Shown: piece by piece, positions 48,570 to 61,600 of the stretch
How positions within the stretch are numbered: position 1 is the stretch's first letter
Layout: each line of letters opens with the position of its first letter
NCBI RefSeq assembly: GCF_028769735.1
Contig: NC_088177.1
Coordinates: 16,122,599-16,186,598, forward strand
Source of the DNA: Zonotrichia leucophrys gambelii
Lineage: Eukaryota > Chordata > Aves > Passeriformes > Passerellidae
DNA: 64,000 nt
Reading direction: 5' to 3'
Position numbers and translations under genes: made by a program
Notes under the pieces: generated by a model
The model's database searches: none
What the model was told of the DNA's origin: nothing
Seen by the model: the letters and a program-made list of their open reading frames with translations, nothing else

Positions 48570-49680
48570 AAAATTCCTGGGAATGATAATCAGAGGTTCA
48601 AAGATTTAATGTGAGAAATCTGAGAGAAAAGAGATTAAGGCAGAGGAAGGGATCATCCAGTGGGTGAACAAACTTGCAGCACTCCAGAACCAGGAGGGAA
48701 AATGAAGCTCAGCCTTTAAGCACTCAGAAAGTTTTGTTCTATAAGATGTGGAGGGATCCATCAATTAGAAATTATAGAACAAAGGGAAGAAAAGATAGCA
48801 GATTATACACAAACACAATGACCCTTAAAACCCATGCGAATTCACTCCTGAAATTATTTTGTCAAGATGTTTCTGATGGACATAAAGTAGTATTACCATA
48901 CTGGATAAAATACTCTCTGTCACGCTAGAATAGATAAATGCAAACTGGGGGAAAACCAGAAGAGTTTCCATGACAAATGAAGAGGCTATTTAATGATAAC
49001 AGATTAAAAGAGCTTGCTGAGAACAGTTGAAAAGAATTTGCCTTGTTTAGCCAAGCAGAAAGCTCAGAATGCTAGAGTTTGTCTCTCAGAATATGATGAA
49101 AATGCTAAAACCAAGAGAGCAAGAGGAATTATTGAATCTTGAAATATAATGGTAGTTGGAGAACAAATTGTTGAAACAGACCACGAAGAATCTTCAATTA
49201 GAAATTAATGATAAAGGACCATCACCAAAGTATGGTTTTGAAAGAGGATATACCAGCAAACTTACAGTGGCTGGGGTTTTGATACAGGAGGACCTGTCTG
49301 GATTTAGTTCTTGCAAATCACCTTTAAAGGAAGAGATAGAGCTCAGCTGAAGTCCTGAGAATTTTCTTGAAAAAAAAGCATGATTTGATTTTCTCTGATG
49401 CTAACAGTTCAATAACCTTCATGAGACAAAACCTTTCTATAATTATGTGGTTTTCTATCCTCAAAACTAGCAAAATACCAATAAAAGCACACCAAAATCA
49501 TCTTTGGTGTAATCAAGCTCATATGCCAAGATTTGGTGTAACCCATAACCTCTGCCAAGAGGGAGAGAGATTTTCATGCTGATCCAGCCATACTGTTTGG
49601 TTTTGCAGAGCAAAATGCTGATTTTCCCCATGCCCACGTGCTACCAGGGGCAACTTGACGACATCAGTGTCCTAAATGTC
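48570..49680. other. Gene-free stretch, possibly old LINE-derived
   Basis: A purine-rich segment at about 48960-49100 vaguely recalls the end of ancient CR1/L3 LINE ORFs (RLKEL followed by a CLAKQKA-like part), but similarity is too low to call. No gene is seen. Confidence 0.35.
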
Positions 49681-49816
49681 ACAGAATCACAGAATATTCT
49701 GAGTTAGAAGGGACCCACAAGGATCATTGAGTCCAGCTCCTAAGTGAATGGTCCGTACAGGGATCAAGCCCACAACCCTGGCATTATTACCACCAACTAA
49801 GCTGATCTCAGTGGCA
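49681..49816 (-). mobile_element. tRNA-Ile-derived SINE with CR1-like tail (TguSINE1 type, minus strand)
   Basis: On the minus strand the 5' part (49749-49811) follows tRNA-Ile(AAU): an A-box-like CAGCTTAGTTGG, the anticodon-loop TAATAA, then GGGCTTGATCC in place of the B box GGGTTCGATCC, and CTGTACGGACC. The 3' part ends in 'ggtcccttctaactcagaatattctgtgattctgtg', a CR1-type 3' end that lets CR1 machinery mobilise the SINE. Eleven bases between the D arm and the anticodon are deleted, so it cannot fold as a tRNA. Divergence marks it as an old, dead copy. The element type is described from zebra finch and supports a passerine source. The 206-codon minus frame at 49687-50307 runs through it by chance. 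Confidence 0.87.
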
Positions 49817-52800
49817 GCTATCTTGAGGTCAGTGACTATTCCTAGCATGCAAAATACTTCCAGAGCCTTTGAGATTATGCCCAATACTCCTGCTGGCCAT
49901 AGATACACCCTGACATGTGGGACTGACTCTATGTGCAGGTATACAACATGACTTTTGTTTAAATGATGACACAATAAGACAATGATGGTAAGATGAAATG
50001 ATGCCAAACGTTCCATAAAGTCAACAGGCTTGAAAGTGGAAAAAATATGACTGGAGTGAATGACTGTAAGGCACAGTAAATACATTCCTTTTATTAGTTG
50101 TTTACAGTCGTGGCAATAACACGGGTATGCTATAATGGTGTATGTGTTTATTTGCTGCATGGAAGATGTATTGCCACAAGCTATTTGCAGCTGACAGTCC
50201 CAGCAAAACAACATTTGTAATGCAAAATCAGCATATAAGGGGCTTATCCTCATTAAGTATGCAACAAGGCATGACAACTCAATAAAATATAGGGATGCTC
50301 TCAGCAAATGTCAGATCTGTCTGCCTCTTGACTGATTATGATCTCTACTCTTACATGCTTGTGCACCTGTACTGGGTTACTTTTTTTAATGGTTTCACTC
50401 TCTGACTCATGTTTTGCAGGTGATTTGGTTCAGAGGGTTAGTCCCAGGAAGAGGAGAAAGGACATTTTAAGGACTATTGGCTGACTGTTTTATTTCTTCT
50501 TTGCCACACTGAGCAAGAGACTTTACTCTGAAGTACTTCACGCATCAAACTAAACAATTAAATGAACAACACAGATCTTTCCTCTAATACAACAATGTGC
50601 TACTTATTAGATGCTTTTTGCCTCACTCTATAATCCCTAGACCTAGGTGAACAGTGAATTATTTGCACTAAGTGATTCAGTAAGTCAGTGCTGGATCCAG
50701 ATGGAGGATAAGACAATCATCATTAATAAGTCACAATTACAATCACTACACACCAGACACCTAACAGGAACATTTTACAGTTTGTGCAATGAAGACAGTG
50801 GGCCTAAATTCTAAGCTTGCTATGGTGGAAATTCTTGGACAGTCCCACCCTAAAAGGAGTAGTCACATATTTGGAGCACCAGGGACAGAACTGTTCAAAA
50901 AAAATACTGGTCCAGAATAGTTTGCTTGATTTCAGGTCATTCTTCTCATCAGCCACATGATCAGTTCCTGTGATTTATAATAATCTATAGGTGCTTGCAG
51001 TAGCACTTCTATTGCAGGTCTTAACATCTGTCTTAACACTGAGTATCATAATACAATGCACATTGGGAGAGAGTGTGCAAAGAGAGCAGGGGACACAGAT
51101 ATGGCCTTGCTCCTGAGGGCTTCCCAGCATAGTTACCCCTGGGTTTCCAAATAAAAGCACAGATGACCTCTGACCTGACCAGACTCCATTCTTATTACTA
51201 CATCTCATTTTCTGAGGGAAATTTAAGTTAAAACTAATTTCTCACAAAGTAAATTGGCTTTTTCATTTTGTATATCCCATTTTCATTGAACTTTTCTGCC
51301 TTGCCTAAGCTCTGCCTTAAGCTCATCATGACTCATAACTTCAGCTATTTAACCTTTCATTTGCTTCCTAAAGACATAAAAACTCAGCACTGGAAGTTGT
51401 GGCTTTGCTATAAAGGCCTGACACCTGAAATTTGAGGAAGTATTGGCACATATTTCTACACATGGAAAATCTGGCAGAGGACAACAGACACTTGGCAACT
51501 TCCCTCTAATCCACTCACTGAGGAGTAAAGCAGCATGCTTAGCCTTGGATCCATCAAATTGGTGATGGCCATTCTTTCATGTTTAGAGTCCCTAAATAAC
51601 TCCAGGTAGCAAAAAGCTCCAATGAAATGGATGTCCTCACTAGGATAAATTGTCCCAAGCAATTTCCAGACATACATATAAGGCTTTCAACTGCTTAGAT
51701 CAAAAAAGAAAAAAATACTAAAGAATGGATTCAATGATATGGTAGAGCTCTCTTGATCCTAGGGTCTTTATTCACTGGATAAGAATAACAAGAACCAATT
51801 TATTGGCAAAAATCCCACTTCACAGTACTATTGGAAGGGGCTTGAAGGAATAGCAGAAATATCTTGTTAGAAACTATTAGACCAGATATGTTCTCCAGCT
51901 GATCCTGGAGACTGTCCAGAAGAAGGACTCTGACAACAAATATCTGATTCTAGAAATCAGATGCACAACATTCATCACATAAAACAGCCAGCATGTGCTT
52001 GGAGTGATAAAATATGGAATTAGTTTGAACTACTACTTCACAATTTTTGGTCCCTGAATAGCTGATGGAATCATCTTTGAATAATCACTTTATACAAGTC
52101 ATTTAGAAAGGAAGATTTCGCTGAAAAACTACAAGACTTCCAAAGCTGACCAAGATATTTTAATTTTACTTAGACACACTTGTGAGATTGAAGGGAGCAG
52201 TCTCATGCCTTGTTGTTAATTATTTTGATTATGTATCATATACTTTAGAGCATTTTCTGATTGACTTTTCTTTATAAGGAGATGTAGTTCGTAGAACACA
52301 GGTTTTTTTTTTATCTCACTGCAATTTCCTTTTAATTATTAGCACTGGGAACTCTATGTAATATCCTGGCATTTATTATTTTTCATTTTTGTATGGGAAA
52401 TTAAATTGTATATGAGATCACATAAAAGCAAATGTGAATTTCAGAAATAAGAGTGCTACAATGACTACACACAAAGTTGCATGTAGTTAATTAGGTAACT
52501 GGAACTATCTTACTGATTTAGAGGTGCACTGGAATATGCCTCTTACATGGCACAACCTAATTATCAGTGGCAATACAAAGTGGAGGAGAAAGGAGAGAAA
52601 AGGTTGTTTCCTTTTGACTTAGGTTTTAATTGCAGGTTTTTTTTCATTAAAAGCTAAGACAATGCTTCCTTCTTACCTTACTAAGGATAAAACAGTTTTA
52701 AGAGCTTACAATGGATGTTAAATACCAAAATTCACCAGAAAACTGAGTCAGTAATCAATCTGTGTTACTCTGTTCAAGCAAAGAACAGAGTGTGAAGGAT

Positions 52801-52953
52801 TGAACACAAGTTACACCTTATTTTAAATAAATTTGATATTTTTATTGTCATATCTTTCAATTAAAGTGGTAGTTTTCCATAAGGAATTAGATGTACTAGC
52901 AATTTGGCCTGTGATCTTATTTCTTACCCTCTTTCTTCTGCTCTTGATATCAG
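49817..52953. other. Gene-free unique stretch
   Basis: No gene or repeat is recognised. The open part of the 206-codon minus frame outside the SINE is rich in Cys, His, Leu and Ile, lacks motifs, and has no signal-peptide or splice context. Confidence 0.55.
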
Positions 52954-53058
52954 CTGCTGTACTGACGAGTATTACACTTATAAAATTATATGACATGGAT
53001 CCTACCATTTCATTCCTTCAGCGGAACAGAACCTGAGCCAGCCCTCTCACAGCCAAAA
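52954..53058 (+). other. Candidate 105-nt exon with strong splice signals (plus strand)
   Basis: A pyrimidine-rich run (TTCTTACCCTCTTTCTTCTGCTCTTGATATCAG, 52921-52953) gives a near-ideal 3' splice site, and AAAA followed by GTAAGAAG at 53059 gives a good 5' splice site, 105 nt later. All three frames contain a stop before the donor, so it is not an internal coding exon. It could be a non-coding RNA exon, or a last coding exon with the donor in the 3' UTR. The membrane-like run in the 67-codon frame (52833-53036) is explained by translation of the polypyrimidine tract. Confidence 0.35.
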
Positions 53059-55199
53059 GTAAGAAGAAATGGCTTTCACATTAAATTCATTAAACTGGTG
53101 TGACAAGCACCTATTTAACCAACTGTGGTGGCTGGCTGCAGTGGAGAAGCTTTTAGAATAGATAAGCTGGATGAGTTATATTTTTTAATAGATTGCTGCA
53201 TGGCTAAAATGATCTGTAACACAGAATTGGAGAAATTCTATACTCCACTGCATCAGCACTAATTTGAAAGGCCCTCCTAGCTAACACTCCAGATTTGTGT
53301 CATTGAATATGTGTGAATGCTGACACATGAAAATGAGTTCAGGTTAGGTTCATTTTTGCATAAGGGCTCATAGCAGGGCTTCATCCCATGGATAGGAGAC
53401 CCATGAGCAGCCCCACACCAGGGCTGCTCTCAAACAGCCATTAACTATGGTTCCCACATAAAAAAGACTGGCAAGGATCACAAATTGGGACTAAAAGTAT
53501 TTCAGTCACACTTCCTGGCTTTTAAAATTGCAGTTAAGAAAATGCCAGTGGGATGGCATTTCCATGTATGAGAGTCTTATCCAGGCTCTCCTCACCCTGG
53601 AGGGTCAAAATGCACGGCTGGTCTTAGCTTTTCCATGGGTTAGGACACAGCTTCACTGCCACCTGAATAAGAGAAAAGGTTTGAAAGGCTCTTGCTGTTT
53701 GCCACACCAAACCACTCATTTTTGGCTGTATGGAACAGCTGAGATAATCTGCAATAATTTCACTATTTTTCAGCTTCACTGCAACACAAGGTGTGAAATG
53801 ACCCACATCAAAAAAAAACCTAAAAACCCTAAACAACAAAAATCCACCCACACATAAAAAAATGTCAAACCGTCAAACAACACTTTGTTTCTTTAACTTT
53901 TACCTGCCACTTCACCAGCTGTTAAATTGTAACATACACACCCCACTGCCCAGCAGTCTCAAGAGTTTTAACCTGAACCAGAAAGATGCCTGTCCTTCTC
54001 ATAAAAGACAATAAGCAAGAATGTTTCACGGAGAGAAACTGCCTAAAACCCCATTAGCTGCCTTCTCTTCTACTTTTGCAGCAGCTAATTACTTGCACAG
54101 TCAATAGTCCTCACAACTACGTTAGCACCCTGTTTACAGAGTCACTAACTGAGGAGAAGGCAGCGAGCAATCAGCCATTCTGTACAACTACATTTATGGG
54201 GGAGCAGTAAGGGACCAGCAGCACTCCCAGGGATACCTGCACACTCCCCCGGTCCCAGAGCAGACAGCTGGGGCTACAAAGGGGCCAAGTGAAGCTTGGG
54301 TCACCAAACTTCAGCTTTGGCCTTGATCCTGCATGAATAAATTTGATGTTCTGCTCTCAACACTTGCATTCTTTAGGGAATCTCCAACTAAAACATTTGA
54401 AATCTGCAGAGGAACTCAAGCCAGAATGACAGATAGGTATTAAAACATGAACACACTAATTTCTGCATTTGCTAAAGTTATGGATTAAGTGATTTGATAC
54501 CGTGGATAAAACAATCCTTACATTTCCCAAAGATCTAGGAAGAGTCTGCATTGAAATATATCTGTGGAGCACTAACTTCTACTGATGCTTGAGAAAGATG
54601 CTGAGATCAACAAATCCTCATGATATTTTTTCATGACTTCACAGTGAGTACTGATACTCCCAGATGTGCCAGGAATAAGCACCAACTCAAGACACTTAAA
54701 GTTTATTGTTTTATCTTGAGCTGCACAAAAAGACAACTTCTGATACAGAGAATATATGTCACTGGAAAGACAAAGTGTAAATCTGCTTTGTCTTTTCTCC
54801 AGAATATTTTTTTCATGGCCTGTGGAATTCTAGCCATTGGAGAAGTTCAGGTGCTCATTTTAAGTCACTGCAGCCAGACATTCCTTACTTTGAGCTTCAA
54901 AAACTGTTATGGCCACAGACCTGCTGTGATTGCTTGCTTGAGGGTGCACTATCCAAGCAGGAGCCACAAACAGTGCACAAATCCCCATTATTCTGTTTGT
55001 CTGCATGTCAGCAAGAGAGAAGCAGGAGATGACACCACGTTACTCAGGAGAAATGGCTTCTGTAATGATCAGCAGTATTGCTGGAGGTGCCTAGGGATGC
55101 TTCAAAGGGAGAAAAAAAAACAAAAGAAAACTGCAGTGTAGAGACCATCATCCCACATGGGTCAAAGGAAACAATACTGAACTGATTGAAATCTTCCAA
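53059..55199. other. Gene-free unique stretch
   Basis: No gene is seen. An A/C-rich patch lies at about 53800-53875. The 173-codon plus frame (54620-55141) has no domain and no Kozak or exon context and is treated as chance. Confidence 0.55.
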
Positions 55200-55660
55200 C
55201 ACAGTGACACAGTCTCATGGGACACAGAAACATAAGAGGAGTCTGATGGAAAAAACCCAGCAGAACAGGAAAGGGTGGAGATGAGGAAAACCTAAACTCC
55301 ACAGGGAGCTGATCAGGGGAATGAAAGAGAAAACCAAGACCTCAGGTTGTTGCACATTTTTGAGATAAAGAAAAAAAATACAGTGATGTGCAAGGGGTTC
55401 AGTGAGATGCAGAAACAGAGCCAAGAAAGCAGAGAAATGCAGGTGTGAAAGACATGGCATAGGTTTGTGTGAGAAATGGGGGAAGCAGGCGAAACAAGGA
55501 GAAATAAAAAAAGAAAGCCAAAGACTCTCAAAGGATTAAGGAGGCATTATTAAAACATAAGGTGGGAGGAAGGGGGAAATAAGGAAAAGCTCTACTAAAT
55601 CATCCAGAACAGCAACAGAAGAGGTGCAGCTATCACAAACAAACTGTGCTGGGAAGAAGC
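55200..55660 (+). other. Purine-rich stretch (plus strand)
   Basis: About 460 bp with a marked excess of A and G on the plus strand, many GAGA/GGAA/AGAAA runs and few long pyrimidine runs. The minus strand is correspondingly T/C-rich, which produces the Leu/Phe/Ser-rich frames there. No unit repeats exactly. It could be a decayed purine microsatellite. No gene. Confidence 0.6.
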
Positions 55661-58600
55661 AAGGTGGCTCTCTAGTTTGCTGTGTCAGACTTTCTACTTT
55701 TTGCTCAAACTGTAACCACTTTACATAATTTCTCAACTCTTTCTGCTTGAAAATAAGCTTTTAAAGTAAATACATGCTTATAATTCAACTTTAGAAACTC
55801 ACTTTTTAAAGTACCATAAATTATTTCCATAGAATATTTCGGTATTTTGCCAAATGAAATACTGTTTCTAAAGCAATCCATAGGCAGAATTTAAGAGTCA
55901 TTCCACATACTTGGCTGTGCTGTATGGAGCATTGCCTGCACTTCCAGTGCTGAAGGAGAAGGGACATCTCTGTGGCTGCCAGTCCTGGTGCTACAGTAAA
56001 TTATGCTGGCTCACATGTGACTCTAAGGCCAGGCTTTGCTGAAAGAAATTAATGATAAACAGCAGTTTTCAATTCTCACCTTAGCCTGTGAGAAAGAATA
56101 CATGCATTGCCAGTAAGCCAGCAAAGAAGGAAGTGAGAACAAGGAGGTGATGCCACAGCTACAAAAAGCTCAAAATGAAGAAATCATAAAAAATTTCGTG
56201 AATTGAGAATTCATATTGCAAGATGCCAAAATTTAAAGAGAAGAAGCAGAGAGGGAGAGGATAAAAGCTGTAGGAGAAAAATTAGCCCCTTCCAAGACCC
56301 CACAGGTTCCACTGGCCCTTGTCACTGGGTGGAAGACTGTGGCCAGCAGGGACTCACTGATGATGGCACCTAAAGTGTGATCATATTTAATGCCCTACTG
56401 AACAACCTGTCTGATTCAGGCCACAAATCTGTGCTGTAGATTAACAGTTGTGTGTTCAAAGTTTTTGTGTCCATATGACCATGCTCTGAAATGTCCAAGC
56501 CTGGTAAAAGGTTCCCTAATAGAGTGAGATGAAGATTTGAGGGCTAACTTATGGGAGCCATGCACCAATCTGTGCTTTACTCAATTTTTTAAATTATTTT
56601 TAAAACATAGCTTTTTTTGTATGAGGATAGGTGAAAACCTGATGTTTTAAAATTCAATTGAATATTGTTTAAAAGATTCCTTTGTAGCTGGCAATAAAAA
56701 TTAAACTTGGACAAGAGAAATTGTGTCTGAAACTTTAAGGAATAAAGGCTTATTTCTCTTTTAAACTTTTTCCTTATGTTTAGCTGGAAATCTTCAGCAG
56801 ACAGAGCAAATTTTTAAATAAATAGTCCTTGAATTGAAGATCATTGCTGTATTCCCATATGTATGCACCCTTCCTTATATTCCAGTGCAATTTAATTCTC
56901 CTTCCTTTCAGCACCTATTCTATATCCAACCTATGCCTGTCATAGCCTAGCAATCTAAAGACATTTTAATTCCCAGATGGACCCAGTAGGGCAACAGATT
57001 TTGTTGCCTCCTGTTCTCCTGTGCAATCACATAAATGGTAGTTGGAGCCCAAGAAACATAACTGCCAACTGCACACTTGGCTGTGGAATTCCAAGAAGCA
57101 CTTACACATTTGGTAAATAGCTCAAGTTTGAAGAAAAAAGCTAGAATAGAATTCCCTCCCTGGAGATTTTGGCCTTATGCTTGTACAAGGATAGGCAGAA
57201 AATGTTTCAGCACTATTTTGTAGTAATAAAATACAATAAAACCATTTTGCTTTACACTTAAACATTTACATGTATGAATAGTGCCTGAGAAGCTTTTTGA
57301 ATTTTTATCAGGAATGCAACACTTACAACATACAACATCATTGAGCTGGATGTGCTATCGTAATCCATGAGCAAACAAAGTTATGAGGCTGAAAATAAGG
57401 AACTTCTTAAAGCCCTTGCCAGTGCTTTTCTTACTAAGCAGAGAACTGTGCCCTCAGAAAGAGTGAAGAGCAGAAAAGAGCAATGTGTACTGTGTTGGAT
57501 TTTCAAAGAAAAAAGTTTGAAATCTACAGAGGTCACAAGCTTAAATAAATATCAAAATAAAGGAGATTTTAAAAAGTTCCAAGTGGTCAAGGAGTTAAAG
57601 TGCATCACGACAGATGTCTTTTGGTCCCACAACTTACACAAAAGCATGCTCATAAATACTAGGTGGAAGGCCAATAGTCTGCCAGCATTACACTCACCCT
57701 TCTTTGTAATGTTTCTCAGGTACTCTGAAAGCTTTTTGAGCTATTGTCCTTATAAATTTTTTTTTCCCTTTTCCATTTTTATAATCCACCCTCAGACCAG
57801 ATCATAAAATATTTTGGTTCTACATTTTTACAGCCTCCTTGTAACAAGGTATTATTGAACTTAATCCCCAAGCCTGGCTGCCCAAACAACAGCATTGAAG
57901 AACAGTTTGAGTGAGATAACCTGGCCCAACACAAAGAGGTGTAACAGTGCTGGGATTATGTCACCCAGCACCTTTTTAAAAAGTGGAGTAACAACATGGC
58001 AAAGACTGATACTCTGCCCATGAAAGTTTTGGGAGGATTTCAAATGGAAACATGGCCACAAGTGTGTAACTTCACTGTGCTCACTGGCACATTGTTAGGT
58101 AAGAAATAGAACTGCTGAGAAGAAGTGGATTACTCTATCTCTGACAACAGTGACATCAATAGGAGAGACTGGCTTTAGCAAACTAGAGGAAATCTGAACC
58201 TATTCCCACTCTAAGAACTTTTCATTCTTGGTTAATCTATCAGTTACACTACAGAACCATCAAAATGAGTGAGAGAAACTCATGATTCCCATTAACTGAG
58301 ATCTTGAACTGAAGCTGATAGGAGAACTGAGAAAAAAACAGCAAATTAGAAGGAAAAGCCGGTGGAGATCTCCAAGAAATATCCATGAATGCAGCAAGTC
58401 ACTGAAACAGGTTCAAGCAAGAATTTCATACTTATATATATAAGCAATAGGAAACTGAGCTGCTGAAATGAAAGATGAGGAAAAAAGATACCAGTTTATT
58501 TTAATCTTACAAGTTAGTGGCACTGACTTTGAGCGATCTCTATTTTAAAAGCTAAGTGAGGAACACCAATTCAGTTATCAGATGAAGACTAAGTTATCAG

Positions 58601-61600
58601 TTACAGAAATTTATAGAATTTTACACTCCTAAAAATAATACATCTCTTGGAAATTATCTGCTTCATATGAACAACCAAGAACAAGATTTAATAGATTTCA
58701 TTATGCTGAGGCAAACATGTTGTTTGAAATAATTTGTGGAATTACTCTCCAAGGCCAGATGGCAAAGGGGATCACAGACTCCTAACTGAAAAAGAGCCCC
58801 AGACAGTTTAAACTTATAGAAAGCTATTAAAATGTGAAGAAGACAGAATGAATCTGGAGCAGATTGACAGTTTGGAAAATGAAACAACAGAATGTAACAT
58901 TAGTCTGGGTTAGGGGGGAAAAAATAAGGAGAAATCTGCATAATTAAACCAGACTAAATTTGAGGCACGACCAATAGAAACAGATGAAGACCAAAGCAAT
59001 GTCCTGTCTTCGGAAACTTCCTGTAGCTCAAGCAGCAACTCAGTTTTGCCAATACCTACAGGAGAAGTAGAACTTTTTATAGAGAAAAGGATTTATGCCT
59101 GCTCTGTGCAGTGAAAAGGACTTTCTTCCATTGGCTCTGAAGCCTGCTGTGATATTTCTGCTCCCTGTTCCTAACAGTTTCCAAACCTTTGGATTCATTG
59201 CAGATGTGCTCCTCTCTCTCCTACTCCAACTCCTAGTCTAGAAAAACCTCTCCTGGCTGAGCTTTTCCTTTGCTGAAAGCAACTGAGCACTCCCTGCAGA
59301 AGGTCTGCACGACCCAGTGCGGCAGCCAGAACCAGGCTAACAGTTGGCTTCCTCCTTGGCTGTGCAGTCACACATTTAAAAAAAATAACAGACTGTAGCA
59401 CACAGCAGATAGTGAGCAAGAAGAACATGTGCACCATCCATGAGAATAACAAAAAGGGTAAGAGCCAGGACCCCAAGGAGTTAACATATCTTATAGAAGT
59501 AATTATTTTTTCTGATATGTATATGGAGTCAGTACTGAGAACAAGGATTATGACTAGAGTGTGATACTGTGCTTTAAAACACAGTTGAAGAAACTTCAGC
59601 TTGAGGAGCCCCAAAAGAATGCAGATTTGTTTTTATATCCTAGAAAATGAGGTAAATATTGGTTCCAAATTACCAGTTCCAATCTCTATTGCAACTTTAT
59701 TAGATAATAGTTATTGACCATTTAATTTCAGAAATAAAATCCTCTCTTTGCAAGATGCCATGTGCTAGTTAAGAGACTGTCAGACAATACCATAATTTGC
59801 CTGTTAAGAATGTAAATCATCAGCAAGAGAACATGATTTTTAGTTTATCTTAAGTTCATGGCATCCACAGTGTTTCAGCCTATGGAAAATAGTGGTCAAA
59901 ATTTGTTTGAAAACTTGTTGATGTTCACTTAAAAACAATGACGAATGTCTATGCAACTTGGCTATAAATGAGAGCATCACTGTCAGAACCAGAACTGTCA
60001 GATGTGAAAAGTTGTTTAATAGCAAATTTAGAATTTTGAACTCAGTAATTGGGTGTTTTGCTCAACTATAAGGCAACTGAGACAAACACAGCACTCTAGA
60101 AATGTTTTAAATTCCTTACAGAAGTCAAACCCAGATCTTGATATACTAGCTATACAATCCTGTGATAATTTATCTCCAGTTACAGAAAAAGGGGTGAAAC
60201 AGCTACATTACCACAGATGGTTTATTGACATGATTGTTAATCAAAGACATGCCTGTAAAAAGCTAGGAGATATCTTTTTTTCCACTTTTGAGAAGTAAAA
60301 ACCTGAGAAATATTCTGAACTTCCAAGGTCCAATACAAAACAGAGGTTGAAAAGCAAGTACATTGGAAAATACCAAGGGAATGGAGCAATGCAGGAGGAA
60401 CTTGAAAAGCCTGGCAGCTTTTGATACATGTGTGTATTGTCAGGGGGCTGATTTTTTTTCCTCTCATGAGGAAGAGAGAATTACTGGCCTTTTAGGAAGC
60501 CTGCAACCTCCCTTGCACAGTCTAGTTCAAACCAGTTGCTATGGAGTAGTGCTGTTGTAAAGGGAAGACAGAACTCCCCATTCCCATATATTTTCCTTTT
60601 AGGGGTTGTTATCCTCCTTGTTGTGTGAAAGGCTCGATCTCTCAGTAATAGCTCCACATTTACACTGTGATGACTGAAGAAGGCACTACACCTTCCAGCC
60701 AGAGAAATAAAAATACCTTTGTGCAGGACAGCACTAATAAAACCAGATTTTCCTCAAGGCAGAATGGAGGGTGACTTTAACCTCCTCAGAATATAAAGAG
60801 TAACAGAAATATTTATATTTTCATATAAATAAAACATCTGAACACTCAATACTGCTCCTAGTTTTAGTGACTAACCTTTTGATTGCCTGAGTGATCTCTT
60901 TTCTTGACCATAAATGAGTAATTTACTTCAGGTTGACAGTCTTAGTCAATTTAGAGGTAAAATTTATTTACTTGGATTTATGCTTTAAGCAGATTTTTGA
61001 GTGTTGCCATAGCTAATGATGAGTAACACTCTGGAAGAGAGATAACACTCCTGCACCAGGATTTTCACTGAACTGTAGCAAAAGTGATCAGGATGAGGTA
61101 GGTATGGGGTGTGCATCCTTCTGGGATTTAGCTGAAGCTGCCCACTGCTGAATGGCAGTTCTTATGGTCACAGCTCTCTACAAAAATAACTATGGCTGAA
61201 CAAGAGTTCATTCTCAAGTAAAGGGCAATAAACATGTTGGAAATTATCCTTCCTTATTCTTCAGATTTGGGATTTATCTATACAGTGTGTATAGAAATAA
61301 AGCTGGGGGTTTTGTTGTATCTTTTTTAATTCACCTAGGGACTTTCAATAATGTGTTTCCAAATTTTTAAAACTTATTTTTACATTTCTAGTAAATCTTC
61401 TTTAGTAGGTGATAATGATTTGGCTATACAGTACAGTATTAATTTTACTTTTTAACAGCTTCCTAGTTTTAAAAGATTTACAGTTCCCTTTTCTTTCGTT
61501 GCAAGCACCTTTTCTCCTGTCTTTCAAACAGTTCTTTATTGTTTTGAAGTCTGGTATTTCTGGTCCTTCTCTCCCATTTTGTCCTCATTTTTAAAATTTG

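Noticed and set aside
48960..49330. Ancient CR1/L3 LINE ORF end
   Set aside because: Only a few residues and a loose order of words match. Similarity is too weak to annotate.
49749..49811. Functional tRNA-Ile gene
   Set aside because: Eleven bases between D arm and anticodon are missing and it is fused to a CR1-like tail, so it is a SINE head and not a tRNA gene.
49687..50307. 206-codon minus-strand open frame, longest in the window
   Set aside because: Its carboxy part is a translation of the SINE and its remainder has no motif, no signal peptide and odd Cys/His/Leu-rich composition. One frame of this size is plausible by chance in 64 kb of six-frame sequence.
53800..53875. Telomere-like CCTAAAAACCCTAAAC words
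   Set aside because: Not tandem and not the vertebrate TTAGGG/CCCTAA array; just A/C-rich low complexity.
54620..55141. 173-codon plus-strand frame
   Set aside because: No domain, no supporting splice or promoter signals, and its end is an A-rich low-complexity translation.
57367..57807. 146-codon plus-strand frame
   Set aside because: Lys-rich start and Phe/Ser-rich end with no conserved family, in AT-rich sequence. Chance is the simplest reading.
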